DNA of 64,000 bases, from positions 1,766,809-1,830,808 of the forward strand of contig BCKK01000002.1 in NCBI GenBank assembly GCA_001600615.1, in the 5' to 3' direction. The notes beneath the pieces were generated by a model. The model was not told where the DNA came from. It did not search any database and saw only the letters and a list, made by a program, of their open reading frames with translations. Made by a program: the position numbers and the translations under genes. Positions 1 through 11,934 of this stretch are shown piece after piece (position 1 is the stretch's first letter; each line of letters opens with the position of its first letter). Source of the DNA: Dioszegia crocea. Lineage: Eukaryota > Basidiomycota > Tremellomycetes > Tremellales > Bulleribasidiaceae.

Positions 1-232
1 GCATTTTGTTGAATGGGAAATTTAAGGTTTCACACTACCGGACCCGGTTTCAGCTTGACCATCTCGGGTACAGCCATCTCTGCTGTCCGACATCTGTAGC
101 GTCTGCTTGAGAGGTATACATAGAGAGAAGAGTCTACAGAGGAGTAAGAGGAAGAGGATAGTATGTAAACAGTATGGATATGTAGCGCTGAGCAAGAGCA
201 AGAGTATAGAACGGCTCCCTCCGACCAGCCAT

Positions 233-3046
233 TTAACCCTCCATGGCCTGTAACAACTTGGCTTCTGCCTTAGCTGCCTTCTTCTCCTTGACCCGTCTCG
301 CCTGTGCTTCCGCTGCAGCCCTATCATACAGCCCGCCCTCTCCGCCAGCTTCATCATCCCCACTTTCCACGTCCATCTCGTCACATTCCGACATGGCATA
401 ATCATCCCCGCTCTCTCCTCCATCAGACGACACGCCATCATCCACATCCATGCCCGCTTCGGCAACCTGCACAAAGCTTCCACCTCTCGCGCCGAAATTC
501 CCACTTCCCCCGCTCGGAGCCCAGCTGACTGCGTCCCAACTTGATCCCGCCTCCCCGACCAACATCCGGCACAGCTGCGGCGGTAATTGACCACCTGCAC
601 TTTCCCACATTTCATCCCCCATCTCCTTCATCGTATTCACCTCAATCTCGAACAGCCTCGTCTCGTCATGCACCAACTCCCCGCCGTATCCATCCCCACC
701 GACGACCCGACGGGCCTCTTCCTCAGTCGGTTCGGGCGCCCCGTCATCCGACCCAGCTACAGGTGTACCGGGCGTATCGCTCATACTACGCCTGTTCCGC
801 TTCCTGTCCCTGGCATTCTCAGACGCGCCCTTGAAGATGGCCAGAGAGTTGATGCCTCGCGGCAAATGGATTCGGATGTGTGGAATGGGGATATTCGCCC
901 ATAGGTCGGCGGCGGGTGAGCGAACAATGAGAGTGGCGAGAGGGTCAAAAGCGACAACGGAGAGTGCCTGGATAGTCGGCGACCAATGCTCCGTGATGAG
1001 TTGAAGAAGCTGGCGCCGCATTGTGTGTGCGAGGTGATATGCGACCTGACCCGGAGATTGGAATCGGGTGTGGCTGACTTGGGCAGCATAATCGACAACA
1101 GCGGGAGGTGGAGGTGGGGCAGGGGCAATAGGTGCTATGGCTAAAAGAGGGGCTCGCAGGCCCAGACGACTGGAAGGGCCTTGGTGTTGCTGTGCGGCGG
1201 ACGCGGGAGGCGGAATAGAAGTGGATAGCCTCATAGGCAAAGATGACGGTAGTCGGAGATAGGAAGGGAGGGTATTTGCATGATCGTTTTCGACGGCTGA
1301 GGTCGACGAGCTCGCCGCCTGAGTCCAGGCACCCATGATTGCCGCTCCGTATGCAGCTGCTGATGGATCGTACATGGCCTCGCTGGGCTGGTGCAGGGTC
1401 TCAGAAGGACCCGCCCCGGAGTTCAGATATAGCTCCTCAGTCTCGCCATCCGCCTGGGATGTATCGTCATCTCGGCTCAGCCCAGGGATGGTGAGGCTCG
1501 CCAGAGACGAGGACGACGCGCTAGACTGACTAAGCTGAGGGATGGTCGATGGGTGTGCGGGGTCGAACGGATGGCCACTGGGATGGCTTGTCGAGGAAGA
1601 TGATCCGCCAGGATTGGGGATAGCAACGCCCCCAGCCTCGACACCCTGCACTCTGTTGGTAAAACTTGCAATTTCCTCTTCGGTGGACTCGGAAGTTTCG
1701 CTCATCCCGTCTGAGATGTACCCCTCCGATTGGCCGGCAGCGAGACTCCCGTCCATATCTGTATCGTCGTCATGATGGTTTGTGGGCATTGCGAAGGTAG
1801 AGAAGAGATTGGGATAGTGGTTGTTGGTGGGTAAAGGCTGAGGCGTCCAGCTCACGTAGGGCAGACCATAGGTGGGACCTCCACCGGGTGCAAGGAGGGC
1901 GGAGCCGGTCCCTCCAGCTCCGCGGTAAACCGCAGGTGGGTGTGTCTGAGCTGCACCCAAACCCCAGCCTCCGCCACCGCCCGCACCCGCAAGACCAAAT
2001 CCTAGCGCCGCAGCCTGGGCACTCAGATGCGCGTTCATCATGCCCATTTGGACACCATGCAGCAGACCTCCAAGCCCGCCTGCTCCAGCGCCTGCCCCGG
2101 GTGGATTGATCGAGGGTTTCGGAATGTCAATCCACCACGGCGGCAAGTCCAGCTCAGCACCTCGCCACAGAGCATCCCGCCATTGCTCCTGCATCGCGTG
2201 TCTCCCGATGTCGAGCCCAGACATGACTCTGGATGAGGATCGGGCCTCCGAGGTAGTTGCAGATAGAGGCCTGCTCATGCTTGAGTGAATAGAAGGTAGA
2301 GTGGCAGCAATAAGGTCTGGACCGAATGGGGACTCGGTCAGATCCCACATCCTGAATTCGAGACGAGCTTTGCTAGGGCTTATCTGCCGCAAGGCATTGA
2401 AGAGGGTGTTGGCATCCTGGCTGTGGAGGACCAGAGTGTCTTTGATGTGGATGGTAAGGAGCCGAGGGAGTGAGGCGAACAGTTGCGGAAGGAGGGGGTG
2501 AACAACGACCGGGCTGGACATGCTATCGGGGTATGTTGCCTGAGAAGGGGAGGAGGCACAGATGGTGAGGTGCCTAACAAGAATCGAGGGAGGATTGTAG
2601 TTGACTACCCAGGGTGATGACCGGGTTAGGGCTTTGAGAAAGAATGGGATAGCTTTGTAGGTCACGATGGGGTGGGCGTAGAGCACGGGGAAAGCAACCC
2701 GAGTATGATCGGAAGAGAGCAGGAGTGGAGTGAGGGCGTTCTGCATTCCGCCTTGGGGTTTCCAGTCTAACCATCAGCATGTATACCTGCCACAACGGAT
2801 AGGGAACGTACCACTTGCGCACTGGGCATAGTAGAATGCCCAGACTCGCTGCCAGACCTCTTCCGGAAGCTCCGGAAGATACCTCATCTTGCCCTTCCCC
2901 TTGTCTCTTCGAGGAGTAACGACCATATCGCTGTATTGAGAGTTACCGCGGGATGATGTATGTTGGTTATCTTTGGTGATATGGACGAATGAGACTTGGC
3001 CCGGGTCGTGCCTCGAGGATGAAGCGGGATCGGAATCAAAGACCAT
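233..3046 (-). CDS. F-box-like hypothetical protein, 922 aa
   Basis: Two exons, 2812-3046 and 233-2766, are joined across a 45-nt GT-AG intron with a CTGAT branch site; the junction keeps frame and gives 922 residues. The start is the ATG at 3046, because the longer open frame upstream begins only with GTG. Near residue 40 the segment LPELPEEVWQRVWAFYYAQ resembles a degenerate F-box, followed by text like that of fungal F-box-like proteins (HTRVAFPVLYAHPIVTYK). The centre is low-complexity Gly/Ala/Ser sequence. The C-terminal third is acidic and ends in a Lys/Ala-rich helix. I infer a substrate-receptor type protein, but no ligand or partner is visible and the F-box call is tentative. It is transcribed divergently from the GT90 gene. 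Confidence 0.7.
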
Positions 3047-3976
3047 AGCGCAAAGCACGTCCTTTATCCCTTTATTACTAAGCACCGCTTGCAGCTCCCA
3101 TCCGTACCAGTGGAGTCCCTATCGTCCCGCGGCCGGGGCAAAGGGGGTTGTTTCTAGTTGAAACAAGTGGAGCAGTGCGTGCGATGCGAAAGGGATCGAA
3201 ACTCGAAAGCGACCTCGGTTATTGATTTAGACGCTTCGAGGGGATGAATAAGGGGTAATTGTTTGGTTTGGCTGATTCTTTCCGAACCAAAGTATACACG
3301 ATAGCAGATGCCTTATCGGTTGATCAGTGGTAGGTAGGGGTGGTACAGCGTTATCTGAAGATGTAGAGAGTGATGGATGATTGCGGGTGAGATGAATGCG
3401 ATGGAATGAACGTCATTGCCGGAAGCGGCAACGTTATGAGCTTCTCTTGTCAACAAGCTTCAAAAGCTTCCTATCTCTGCTTCTTGACTTTAAATCCTCC
3501 CAGGATGGCTCACACACACGCTCAGTGCCTCAAGGCTAGCGTTTCGACGCTTCCTTAGAGCATCTGAGGCATGCAAAAGCCTCTTGGTGTACTCCTAGGG
3601 AGACACGTGGGATCTGTGAATTTGCCACTTTCGCCACCGAGTCATGTTGCTCGAAGCATGCAATATTTCGCGGGGACATGCATACAAGATACCTTCCTCA
3701 TCCTACTTCAGCTGGAGAATACTCTTGATCCAGGCCGATGTATGCATGTACTGAGATGCATTGCCTCCGCACATACATAAATCTGACTGTGACCTATTAA
3801 TATTCCGGGATGGGAAGATGAGCGTGACGGGAAATGCCGTAAAGATTGTTCACACTGAAAACTGAAAGTTAACTTTTATTTAGCTCTTACGCGCTGAACC
3901 TGTGCCTTCACCTTGCCCTTCACCCTCTACACATCATGGCGCCACTTCTCACATCATAAGAGGACATTCACTTAGA
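3047..3976. other. Intergenic region between divergent genes
   Basis: About 0.93 kb separates the start codons of the F-box-like gene and the GT90 gene, so it should hold both promoters. I see no RNA gene or conserved coding frame. An open frame at 3571-3780 lacks family resemblance and flanking splice signals. Confidence 0.5.
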
Positions 3977-6635
3977 ATGGCAGGTATCCCTTTACCACGG
4001 CGCGGTTTTCGATCCGTCTTCCTCATCGGCTTCCTCCTTTGGCTGGGATATCAGCTCGTCACCCACCTCAACGCGATAGCTGAGGACGATGTGATTGGAT
4101 CGGCGACAGGGAAGAGGAATGCTCTTCCGCGACCGGATGATTTTGATCCTGCTTTAGCCCTAGGCGCGAAGCAGAAGAAAAAAGTCACCCCTCCAGCTCC
4201 AGGTCCACCGCCCGCTCGAGATCTGAAGAAAAAGAAAGGCAAGGCCCTGCCTCCACACAAGTATCTGGATAACGGGTTGCTGCTCGTCAATCCGAAAGGG
4301 CCTCATCCGATCTATGATCTTTTGGAGAAGGGTAAACAGGTCTGGGAGGGGAAATTGGAAAGAGCGAGTAAAACGCTCGGACAGGCGGTGGATGAGTACA
4401 GGAGGAGGTATGGGAGATCTCCACCGAAAGGTTTCGATAGATGGTAAGTCCGATGTTATGGTTGTGGTCTCGTATACCATGGCAAATGGCTGACAGAATC
4501 AGGTGGAAGTATGCGCAAGAAAATGGTGTCCAGCTACCAGACGAGTACGATCAAATAGTAAGTCTCCAACGCCTCGTTTAGATCCGCACGAGATACGCAC
4601 AGACCCATTCCATGCTCTAGTGGATGTTGCATCTCCAATGTGGAACTCGCTAACGACACAGCATAAAGACCTCGACCCCTTCCACGCCCTTACGCCCACC
4701 CAAATCCAAGCCCTAATCCGCACTGCTTCTCAAAAATCAGGCATGTACACCGTCTTCTGCCCAGGCGCAAACTCCGATCTGGCACCCGAAGAACGCGCAT
4801 GCGTGTTTGAGATCAATGACGAGGGATTGAATGAGGAAGGAAAGCTGGTCGCTAGTCAGCGGGTCGAGGCGCAAATGAGTCTGCTGAGGGATATCGAGGG
4901 TGAATTGGAGGAGGTCGAGGCGGTGTTTTACAGTCATGATGTCCCATGGCAATTTGTCGGGCATGAGTATGTGAGTTGAGAGCTGTGCTTTATCGAGAGT
5001 TGGGACCATAGCAGGCGCTGATGTGTTAGAAAGGGGCGTTGACGGATGCTGCTGAAGTTGGCGAATGTGAGTAGCTCCCATTGCGCGCTGAAGGTGGAAA
5101 GATGACTGACATGGCAGATTTGAATGTAGAAGAACACGATGTAAGCTAACCTTCACCGCTTCATTCGAGCGTGAAAGGCGATAGCTGACTATCATCAGCT
5201 CGACTGGGCCCATTTAGGTTGGGCATCAGCTTGCGCCCCACATAAACCGCTTCGGAAATCTTACGACCACGACGTCTACCCAGTACTTCAGGATCTATGG
5301 GAAGAGCGAGCAAAGACGTTCATATGGGATCACAAAGCGTGAGCTACTCTTCTTTGGTTTGATGCTCCAATCGCTGTCGTTTGCCAGGATTTAGCTGACA
5401 CATCAGTGCAATGGACCCATGTACCCATCCCACGATGACACATCTCCAAGGGTTCTTGTCGGGCCATGGAAAGGGCCCTGGGCCAAGTAAAGAGCTCTAC
5501 CCCGTCATGGCCATGTGCAAGACAACGCTACATTCTGATGTTCTGGCCGTGAGTCGATGTCTAGGCTTTCCACATGCTCGTCCGCCCGATACCAGGCTTC
5601 GAGTGGACAGAGCTGACCTAAAAGGTATCGATGGAGGCATGGACAGAAGATGTCGGAGTCGATCCGCCATGGGAGGAGAAGAGTGATGATAGACTATTGT
5701 GGAGAGGGAAGAATACCGGTATATTTTTCAAGAAGGGGGTACCATGGGGTAAGTTTATTCGCCTCATTCACCTCTGCCTTTCTCCGTAATACCTAGTCAT
5801 GCCTCTCTCGCCTCGCATGTCATTCCGCCCCCCTCCGTGATACCTGGCTGACCTACCAGAAATCTCCCAGCGCATAAATCTAGTCTCCCGGACTGCCCAA
5901 ATCACAGGTCATCTCCCCGTTTTACCCCTCACATCCCTCCACAGTCCCGTCGGCGCGCCGCACAACACACCCCTTTCCGAACTCAACGCCGAACTCATGG
6001 ACGTCGCCTTTGTCGACGAGCCAATCCAGTGTGATCCCGCCATGTGCACACGAGTGAAGACGGAATATAGGTTCGGAGCGAGGGTTAATTGGGTACAGGG
6101 GAATCAGTACAAGTATATGCTTGATATCGGTACGTCTCGATGGTGCCTGGCCGGAGGTGACGCGGTGCTAATTACGTCAGATGGGAATGGGTGGTCAGCG
6201 CGTTTCAAACGACTCATGTCGACCAATTCTGTCATTCTGAAATCCACTATCTTCCCCGAGTGGTATACAGACCGAATACAGTCATGTGAGCTTTATCCCG
6301 AGCTAACATTGGATCCGAAGCTGACGAATGTTTAGGGGTACACTACATACCGATCAAATCAGACTTGTCGGACTTGTATGACGTCCTCACTTTCTTCCGG
6401 GGAGCACACGATAAGTTGGCCAAGAGAATAGCAGTCGAGGGGAAGAAATGGAGTAAGACTTTCTGGCGAAAAGAGGATATGATCAGTTATCAGTTTAGGC
6501 AAGTCTTCCTTTTGCTGCTAGGTATGATATTGGAAAGGTGCTGATGCTGGTAGGCTATTCTTGGAATTGTCGAGGTTGATGGCTCCGGATAGAGAAGCGG
6601 CGAGTTATACCGTCAAAGGAAGTGATCTAGAGTGA
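3977..6635 (+). CDS. GT90 (CAP10/CXT1-like) glycosyltransferase, type II membrane protein
   Basis: Twelve exons close exactly in frame to 638 residues: 3977-4443, 4503-4557, 4662-4970, 5030-5066, 5118-5140, 5199-5338, 5407-5548, 5625-5748, 5860-6129, 6181-6285, 6336-6498 and 6554-6635. The start at 3977 begins a short basic tail followed by one hydrophobic anchor (VFLIGFLLWLGYQLV), as expected for a Golgi type II enzyme. GT90 landmarks are present: RWWKYAQ, a GFLSGHGKGPGP stretch, KTTLHSD, DGNGWSARFKRLMSTNSV, KSTIFPEWY, and WVHYIPIK followed by DLSDLYD. In Tremellomycetes this family includes CAP10 and the xylosyltransferase CXT1, which act on capsule polysaccharide and glycolipid. The exact substrate here is not readable. 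The last intron (6499-6553) is of the GC-AG type. One exon is only 23 nt. Confidence 0.93.
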
Positions 6636-7091
6636 TCCATCTTGTCTACATCTTGCAATAACAAAAGCATCCTTCCTGTTCATATAGATATATAGATTGG
6701 TGTCTTGGGCATGTGTACAGCGGTGCGGATGTCAGGGAACCATCAGCAAGGGTGGAGGCGCGGGCTTGTTGGCTGGTCATGATACCGAGGAAGAGACAAA
6801 GCATCATGGAAATGATATACGTCGACTGGGTCGCCTGGAAGCATCAGCTTACAATCTTTTTTCCCGGTGACAAATACCATAGCTGATCATGACTACCACT
6901 GAAGAAGAGACTCACGTATCGATCATCGCGACTCGCCACAAACCGTTCGCACGCTGACATACAAGCTGATCAGCAGCTGCGTTGCCATTGGGAAGTCCTA
7001 GGTGAGTCAGCTTTAATCCGGCAGCAGGAAAACTCGAATCTCACCTTCTGCCTTGTCACCTCTCGCCGACCGTCACAACAAACGACGGACA
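6636..7091. other. Intergenic region between convergent genes
   Basis: About 456 bp lies between the 3' ends of the GT90 gene and the F-box pseudogene. I see no RNA gene, repeat or coding frame in it. Confidence 0.5.
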
Positions 7092-9291
7092 TCAAATCAC
7101 CGATATTGTCCTAGCCTCCCAAGCGTCCATCCCTCTCACGAAGTCTTTCTCCGGCACCGCCGTACGATGGATCACAGTCTCGATCTTGTCCTCCAAGCGG
7201 GAGACCCAAGTATCGTCGATCCCGTCGCAATTGTCCAGGTTCAGCCAACGGAGCTGAGCCAGAGCGGGCTGCTTCGTCAAAGCCGAGGAGGAGGAGGTCT
7301 CGTCCGCCTGTTCATGGCCGACGCTGGCGGGAAGGGGGGACTGAGACAGAGCCGCGGAGGAACCCTCCGCCTGCTCAGCATCGCCCAAACGTGGCTCGAG
7401 GAAAGATTTTAGGGCGGCGAGGATGAGTTCGATGTCAAGGGGGTCATAATCCTCTTTGTTGATCGTCGCGGAGAGTGATATGGCCTTGAGATTGGGAAAT
7501 ATAGGGGGGGATGCGCATGTTCCGAAAGCCATTTCTCGCCAGAAATCATCTAGAGTTGTGCAATCCTCCAGATCGAGAAATTCTAAGGCTTCCATTTTTT
7601 GGAGGATTGGCAGGAAGTCCAAATCGATACGCGAACTGCGGATACTGAGAGAGCGAAGGTGGGGAAGAGCTTCATCGGCGCCCGGGCGAAGACTGGCCGC
7701 GAATTCCCATCCACCGGCGCAGTTGAACTCGAGACGAGTTTAAGTGAGGTACTGTAATTGACGCAAAGAGTGCCTGTCCGAGGTGATGCTCGACGTCCCA
7801 GTCGTCTAGCTCCGAGCACCACCGTGTGAGGTGCTCCAGTCGTGGGTCGCTCTCATCCGGCGCAACTACCGGATCGCGGTCGGGGAATCCTGTAGTGTCC
7901 CAGACCGTAGATTTGACGCTGACATCTTTAATGTTCGGCGTGTGTTCAAGTAAATCACGAAGATTGTCGATGTAGTAGACGAGATGGCACCCGTCGAACC
8001 GTAATATCTCCAGGTCGCGCAGCTGGATAGCTGGATCTGACACCCATTTACCCGGCCTCCTCCGTCCCTGCCTCACAGTGTCTTGATTGTACGCCTGACA
8101 TTCGTAACGGATGTCATGGAGATTCAACTCCTTGAGGCAAGATGACCGGAGGGGTAGAAGGTCCAGATCCAAGGAGGAGGTAATGTAGTATACCTTTCCG
8201 GATGAACTTCCTCGGATCGTAAGAGAGCGGAGGCTGCTCATGGAACGACGAAAGTTTCGCACTAGAGGGGTTAGGCTTGCACCCTCATCAGGGGCGACCA
8301 TATCCAGGACTTCGATGTCGGCCACATGGCCCCTGAGCACCGCTCCGATATCGGACCCATCCGTCCATTCATAGCCACCCAGGATCCTGAGCTCTTTCAG
8401 GCATCCCTTCTGCCAGACCTCATCCGCGCTCCGCTCCAGGTATGTTTTAACCTTGAGCAGCCCATGCAGGCCTCGGCCCAAGATCAGCGTTCGCCACAGC
8501 CTCGGCTGGTTGTTTAACACCCGCCGAGTGCTTTGACACACCCTGCTTAAGCGCGAAGCCAATCCGGGATCCTCCCGAAGTCCGAGATCCACAATACGCA
8601 GCAGGATGTCCGGTGACAGTGCCTGCTTGATATTTGTGCGGGGACGAGCGGCTTGGCTCTCGTCGGTATTCTGACGCAAGCGTAGTATTCCGATCGAGAT
8701 GTGCTCGGATAGATCCGTAGCTGAGGTTTGCTCTTGAACCGTTGCAGTCCCGAAAGAAGGATGTGAGAGTGACAAGGATAGGTGGGAGGAGGAGAGGGTG
8801 TATTGTTGCCGATGGTAGAGGATAGTAGCAAGGATGAAAGAGGGCTATAACGATCAGGCTCTGTTTACTCTCTTTCACATCGCCTTCCAGCTTACCTGCC
8901 ATCGTTCCTTCCCGAACTTCTGCTCACTTTTCAGAGCTGCTTCGGTTGCCATTTCAAATGCCAGAGCACCGTCCGCTCGACTCTCATCAACGGCGTGCTC
9001 CTGGACTTGGCGTTGGGCCTCGTGCAGATAGGATCTCGCCAGGTACTCGTATGCTGCGGGATCTTGATTGCCTAGCTTGACAGACTGAGATATCAGTGCT
9101 GCGCTCAGTCCTCGCTGCTCATGGGCAAGGCAAGATCCGACGCGTCGATGCAGACGCGTCCAACGCAGCGACACACTCACCATGTCGAAAGAGCGCGCAG
9201 CCAGAGACCACTCGTCCTCCCTGAACAGCTTCAAGCCACGCTCGTAGGTCCTGAGGACATCGCCGTCCAGTGCAATGGTCGATTCGGCCAT
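7092..9291 (-). pseudogene. TPR-like/F-box/LRR protein gene with one-base frameshift (Dia2/Pof3-like architecture)
   Basis: Exons are 9181-9291, 8896-9084 and 7092-8844. Exon 1 plus the 63-codon exon 2 form a TPR-like helical N-terminus (AAYEYLARSYLHEAQRQV). Exon 3 holds the F-box (LSPDILLRIVDLGLREDPG, then RLSRVCQSTRR near LWRTLILGRG) and a leucine-rich region ending QLRWLNLDNCDG. Frame is lost at the TTT run 7739-7741: upstream reads VPHL and then runs to a stop at 7672, while one base out the paralogue-like text TRLEFNCAGG, EALPHLRSLSI continues to 7092. Exon 3 is 1753 nt, 3n+1, which fits one inserted base. No intron fits. TPR-F-box-LRR order is that of Dia2/Pof3 SCF adaptors. Either a real pseudogene, or a base-calling error in an intact gene. 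Confidence 0.82.
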
Positions 9292-9799
9292 GTCGCGATG
9301 CTGGGTGGGTGACTACGAGGGGAAATATGAAGCGGATGTGAAAGTAGCGGTCTGGAGTCCGCCACACCAATATGGACACTGGTCGCTGGAGAGGCTGGAT
9401 AGGGGAGGTTTAATGTTAAGCAACCTGCGCAGCTGAGCTAGCTCGGCTGCGGATTAGCGATGCAAGAAGGTAAGCGATGCTGAGGTACAATATCAGGTGG
9501 ATTGTTGCCAAATTTCCCTGGGAAAGATCGCCACTCTGGCTTGAGCGCAAATGGCTTTGAGGCAAATTACTGCCCAAGACGAAGATGTGGCCAGGCCCAC
9601 TGGGCTTATCAGACGTGAAAAGCTTCTATCTGATTTTAGACCGCCATCGACTGCCTGTGCATCCTTCACAGCACCCACCGACTCCCCAATCCTCCTCCCA
9701 CTTCATCCAGTATTCCCGATTCACCCCGTGCTGTACAATCTCGGTCCTGCTCTTCGGCAGCAGGACTTGGAGCCCCATCTGCTTCCACATCTACATCGC
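9292..9799. other. Intergenic region
   Basis: About 508 bp upstream of the frameshifted F-box gene and downstream of the next minus-strand gene; it should contain the former's promoter. I see no further gene. Confidence 0.45.
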
Positions 9800-11126
9800 C
9801 TAAGCCCTATTCTGGAAAGCCCACCCACACGCCAGGCAAGGCGGCGTATCGACCGACGCCTCCCATGAGGTCAGATACTTGCTATCGCCCTTTCCCTCGC
9901 CTCGCCTCATCACTCTCTTCTTCTCCTTCGCATGCTTCAGCGCCACCCGCTCTTCCGCTGGTGATAGCAAGCCCTTGAGAGACCTCCGATCGGGACCGGC
10001 AGGGGTTTTACGAGGTGCGCTACCGTATATTTGGATGTCAATGGCTTTCTGATCGCCCCTTTCTGCGGATCCTGCGTCGACGCGATCGAGGGCTGAGTAG
10101 AAGATGTCACAGAGCTCAGTGATTGAGCTGCTGATACGCAGGTCCTCCTCAAGCACCCAGCGTGTCTTGAGGGCGATGGCGAATTGGAAGGGGATGGAGG
10201 TGTCGTTGCCGAAGTGGATTGTGTATAAACCATCCGCCGAGGGCAATTTCTGCTCTTCAGGGCCCTTATTATAGACGGATGGCCAAGATAGGGAACCCAA
10301 AGCGCCGCGTTGGCAGAAGTGGAGGATGGGCGATTTATCGAAGACACAGCGGACCGTCATACTACACGCGTCGACAGTCTGCTCGATGTTTAGAGGAGGG
10401 GCTGGATCGTCAGGACGACTTGACATCTCGCTTTCAACAAGTATCGCTGCCTGCCAAAGCCGGTCCTGGCCACCAAAGATTGAGCCAATGGTGAGCGTTC
10501 GGAGATGGGGGAAGGGGACACCACTTGCGGGGTTGAACGGATCGACATCCGCATAGAGGGCGCCGGTGAGCGCACTGGCTTCAAATGCACCTTCGATTAT
10601 GGCTGTATTCGAACGAGACGGACAGCCGACGGTCTGCCATTCGTACTCGTTCCTCATAAGCGCTGTGTATGTGGCACCATCGCCTTTCCTGCAGTATTCG
10701 AGGTGGAGTCGCGAGGTGTATCGCAAGAGCTCGGCTTTATTGTCAATGCTTGGATTGGCAGAAGGCGTTTGGAACCCGCTAACCAGACCAGACAGATTGT
10801 CGGTGACGATGGTTCGATATAGTCTCCTCGACACGAGGTGATTGAATGCCTGATCAGTAAGCTACGGTAATGACTGTGCACCGACGGAATTAGAGATTGA
10901 AACTCAAACGTACGATGCTCGTTCTCATCAACACGGCCAACTCGCTCACCCGAATGTCTCGCCTCGATGTAGCATCGGAGTCGTTCTCATCGGGAAGCGT
11001 GGCGCGCCACCGCGAGTTGCTCTGACAGTACTCTTGCTGAGTCACCCCGGACAGAGGCTTGGGTACGCCTGGGACGAGAAAGTCTATGACAAGCGGCCAG
11101 ACTGGGGTGAGTCGATCGAAGGACAT
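9800..11126 (-). CDS. F-box-like hypothetical protein, 420 aa
   Basis: Two exons, 10914-11126 and 9800-10849, are split by a 64-nt intron with a CTGAT branch site and join in frame to give 420 residues. The junction creates VSELAVLMRTSIAFNHLVSRRLYRTIV. The text around SRRLYRTI matches the segment that follows the F-box in many basidiomycete F-box-like proteins. The N-terminus (LTPVWPLVIDFLVPG) could be a degenerate F-box helix. The rest is a globular domain without recognised motifs, and the C-terminus carries a Lys/Arg-rich stretch (KHAKEKKRVMRRGEGK). It lacks the TPR-like exons and LRR tail of its neighbours, so it belongs to a different F-box-like family. Function unknown. Confidence 0.72.
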
Positions 11127-11934
11127 TGTGGGATGATATGATGAGGGTAATGAGGCTGACGTCGTATAGGTAGATCGGATAATGGGTGTGGGACGATGTG
11201 GGAGGGTGGGAGGAATGGAGAGGAGGTCGAGTGAGGGTTGGTAGAGGTTTGATGAGGTTTTAAGGGCGCCTTTCAGAGCCGAGAGTCTGCGAAGCAGCGC
11301 CCGTTGAAGGGGTGGACAGAAGGAGGACTGGTGTGGGTGAACTGGTACGCCGGTTGGGATGGTGATAGAGTCCTGGCGCTGGACTCGAGTTCAGGATGAA
11401 AGGCGAAGAGAAGAAGTTCTGATCAACATAGGCGCTTTTTAGGTTGACTATCCCGTGCCGTCATCGTGTGTGTTCGCCAATTAGCCACCGAGAGGCATAT
11501 CCGCCTGCCATTGAGGGGTCATGGCTGCATATGAGCCCAGGATGATCGGAATGTTGCCAACACCCATCTTGGGTAGTCAGCTTAGCGATTCGGTGGCATC
11601 GCGATTCTGACTCACGGGGCATAGGTTCCACAGCGCGCAATATCGCCATTCATCCTCCCCTGAGACGCCCCGTACTGCCTTTGTTATCGCCACGACCCTA
11701 CTTCCGAGTACCGATCGCCACCTTATCTCGCCAATGTAAATCCGCACAATCTATTGGATACAGTCGATGTCCAACACTGTGACTTACGGTCAGATTTGGC
11801 AAGGAAATCTTTCGCACCGAGTAACCTTCATGTAATGCCTCCCTCCGCATCTCGATGTCGGGCAATAATAGCGAGGGAGACGCCGTACGGACCAAAGGCG
11901 GCTCCCCAGTCTGAACCGGGTCACGCCGGGAACT
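11127..11934. other. Intergenic region
   Basis: About 0.8 kb between two minus-strand F-box genes. It should hold the promoter of the 9800-11126 gene. I searched it by eye for the missing C-terminal LRR block (QLRWLNLD-like text) of the following pseudogene and did not find it. Confidence 0.45.

Noticed and set aside
9585..9868. Overlapping plus-strand frames in the 9.6-9.9 kb gap
   Set aside because: They overlap the 3' end of the minus-strand 9800-11126 gene, are Pro/Ser/His-rich and have no splice context.
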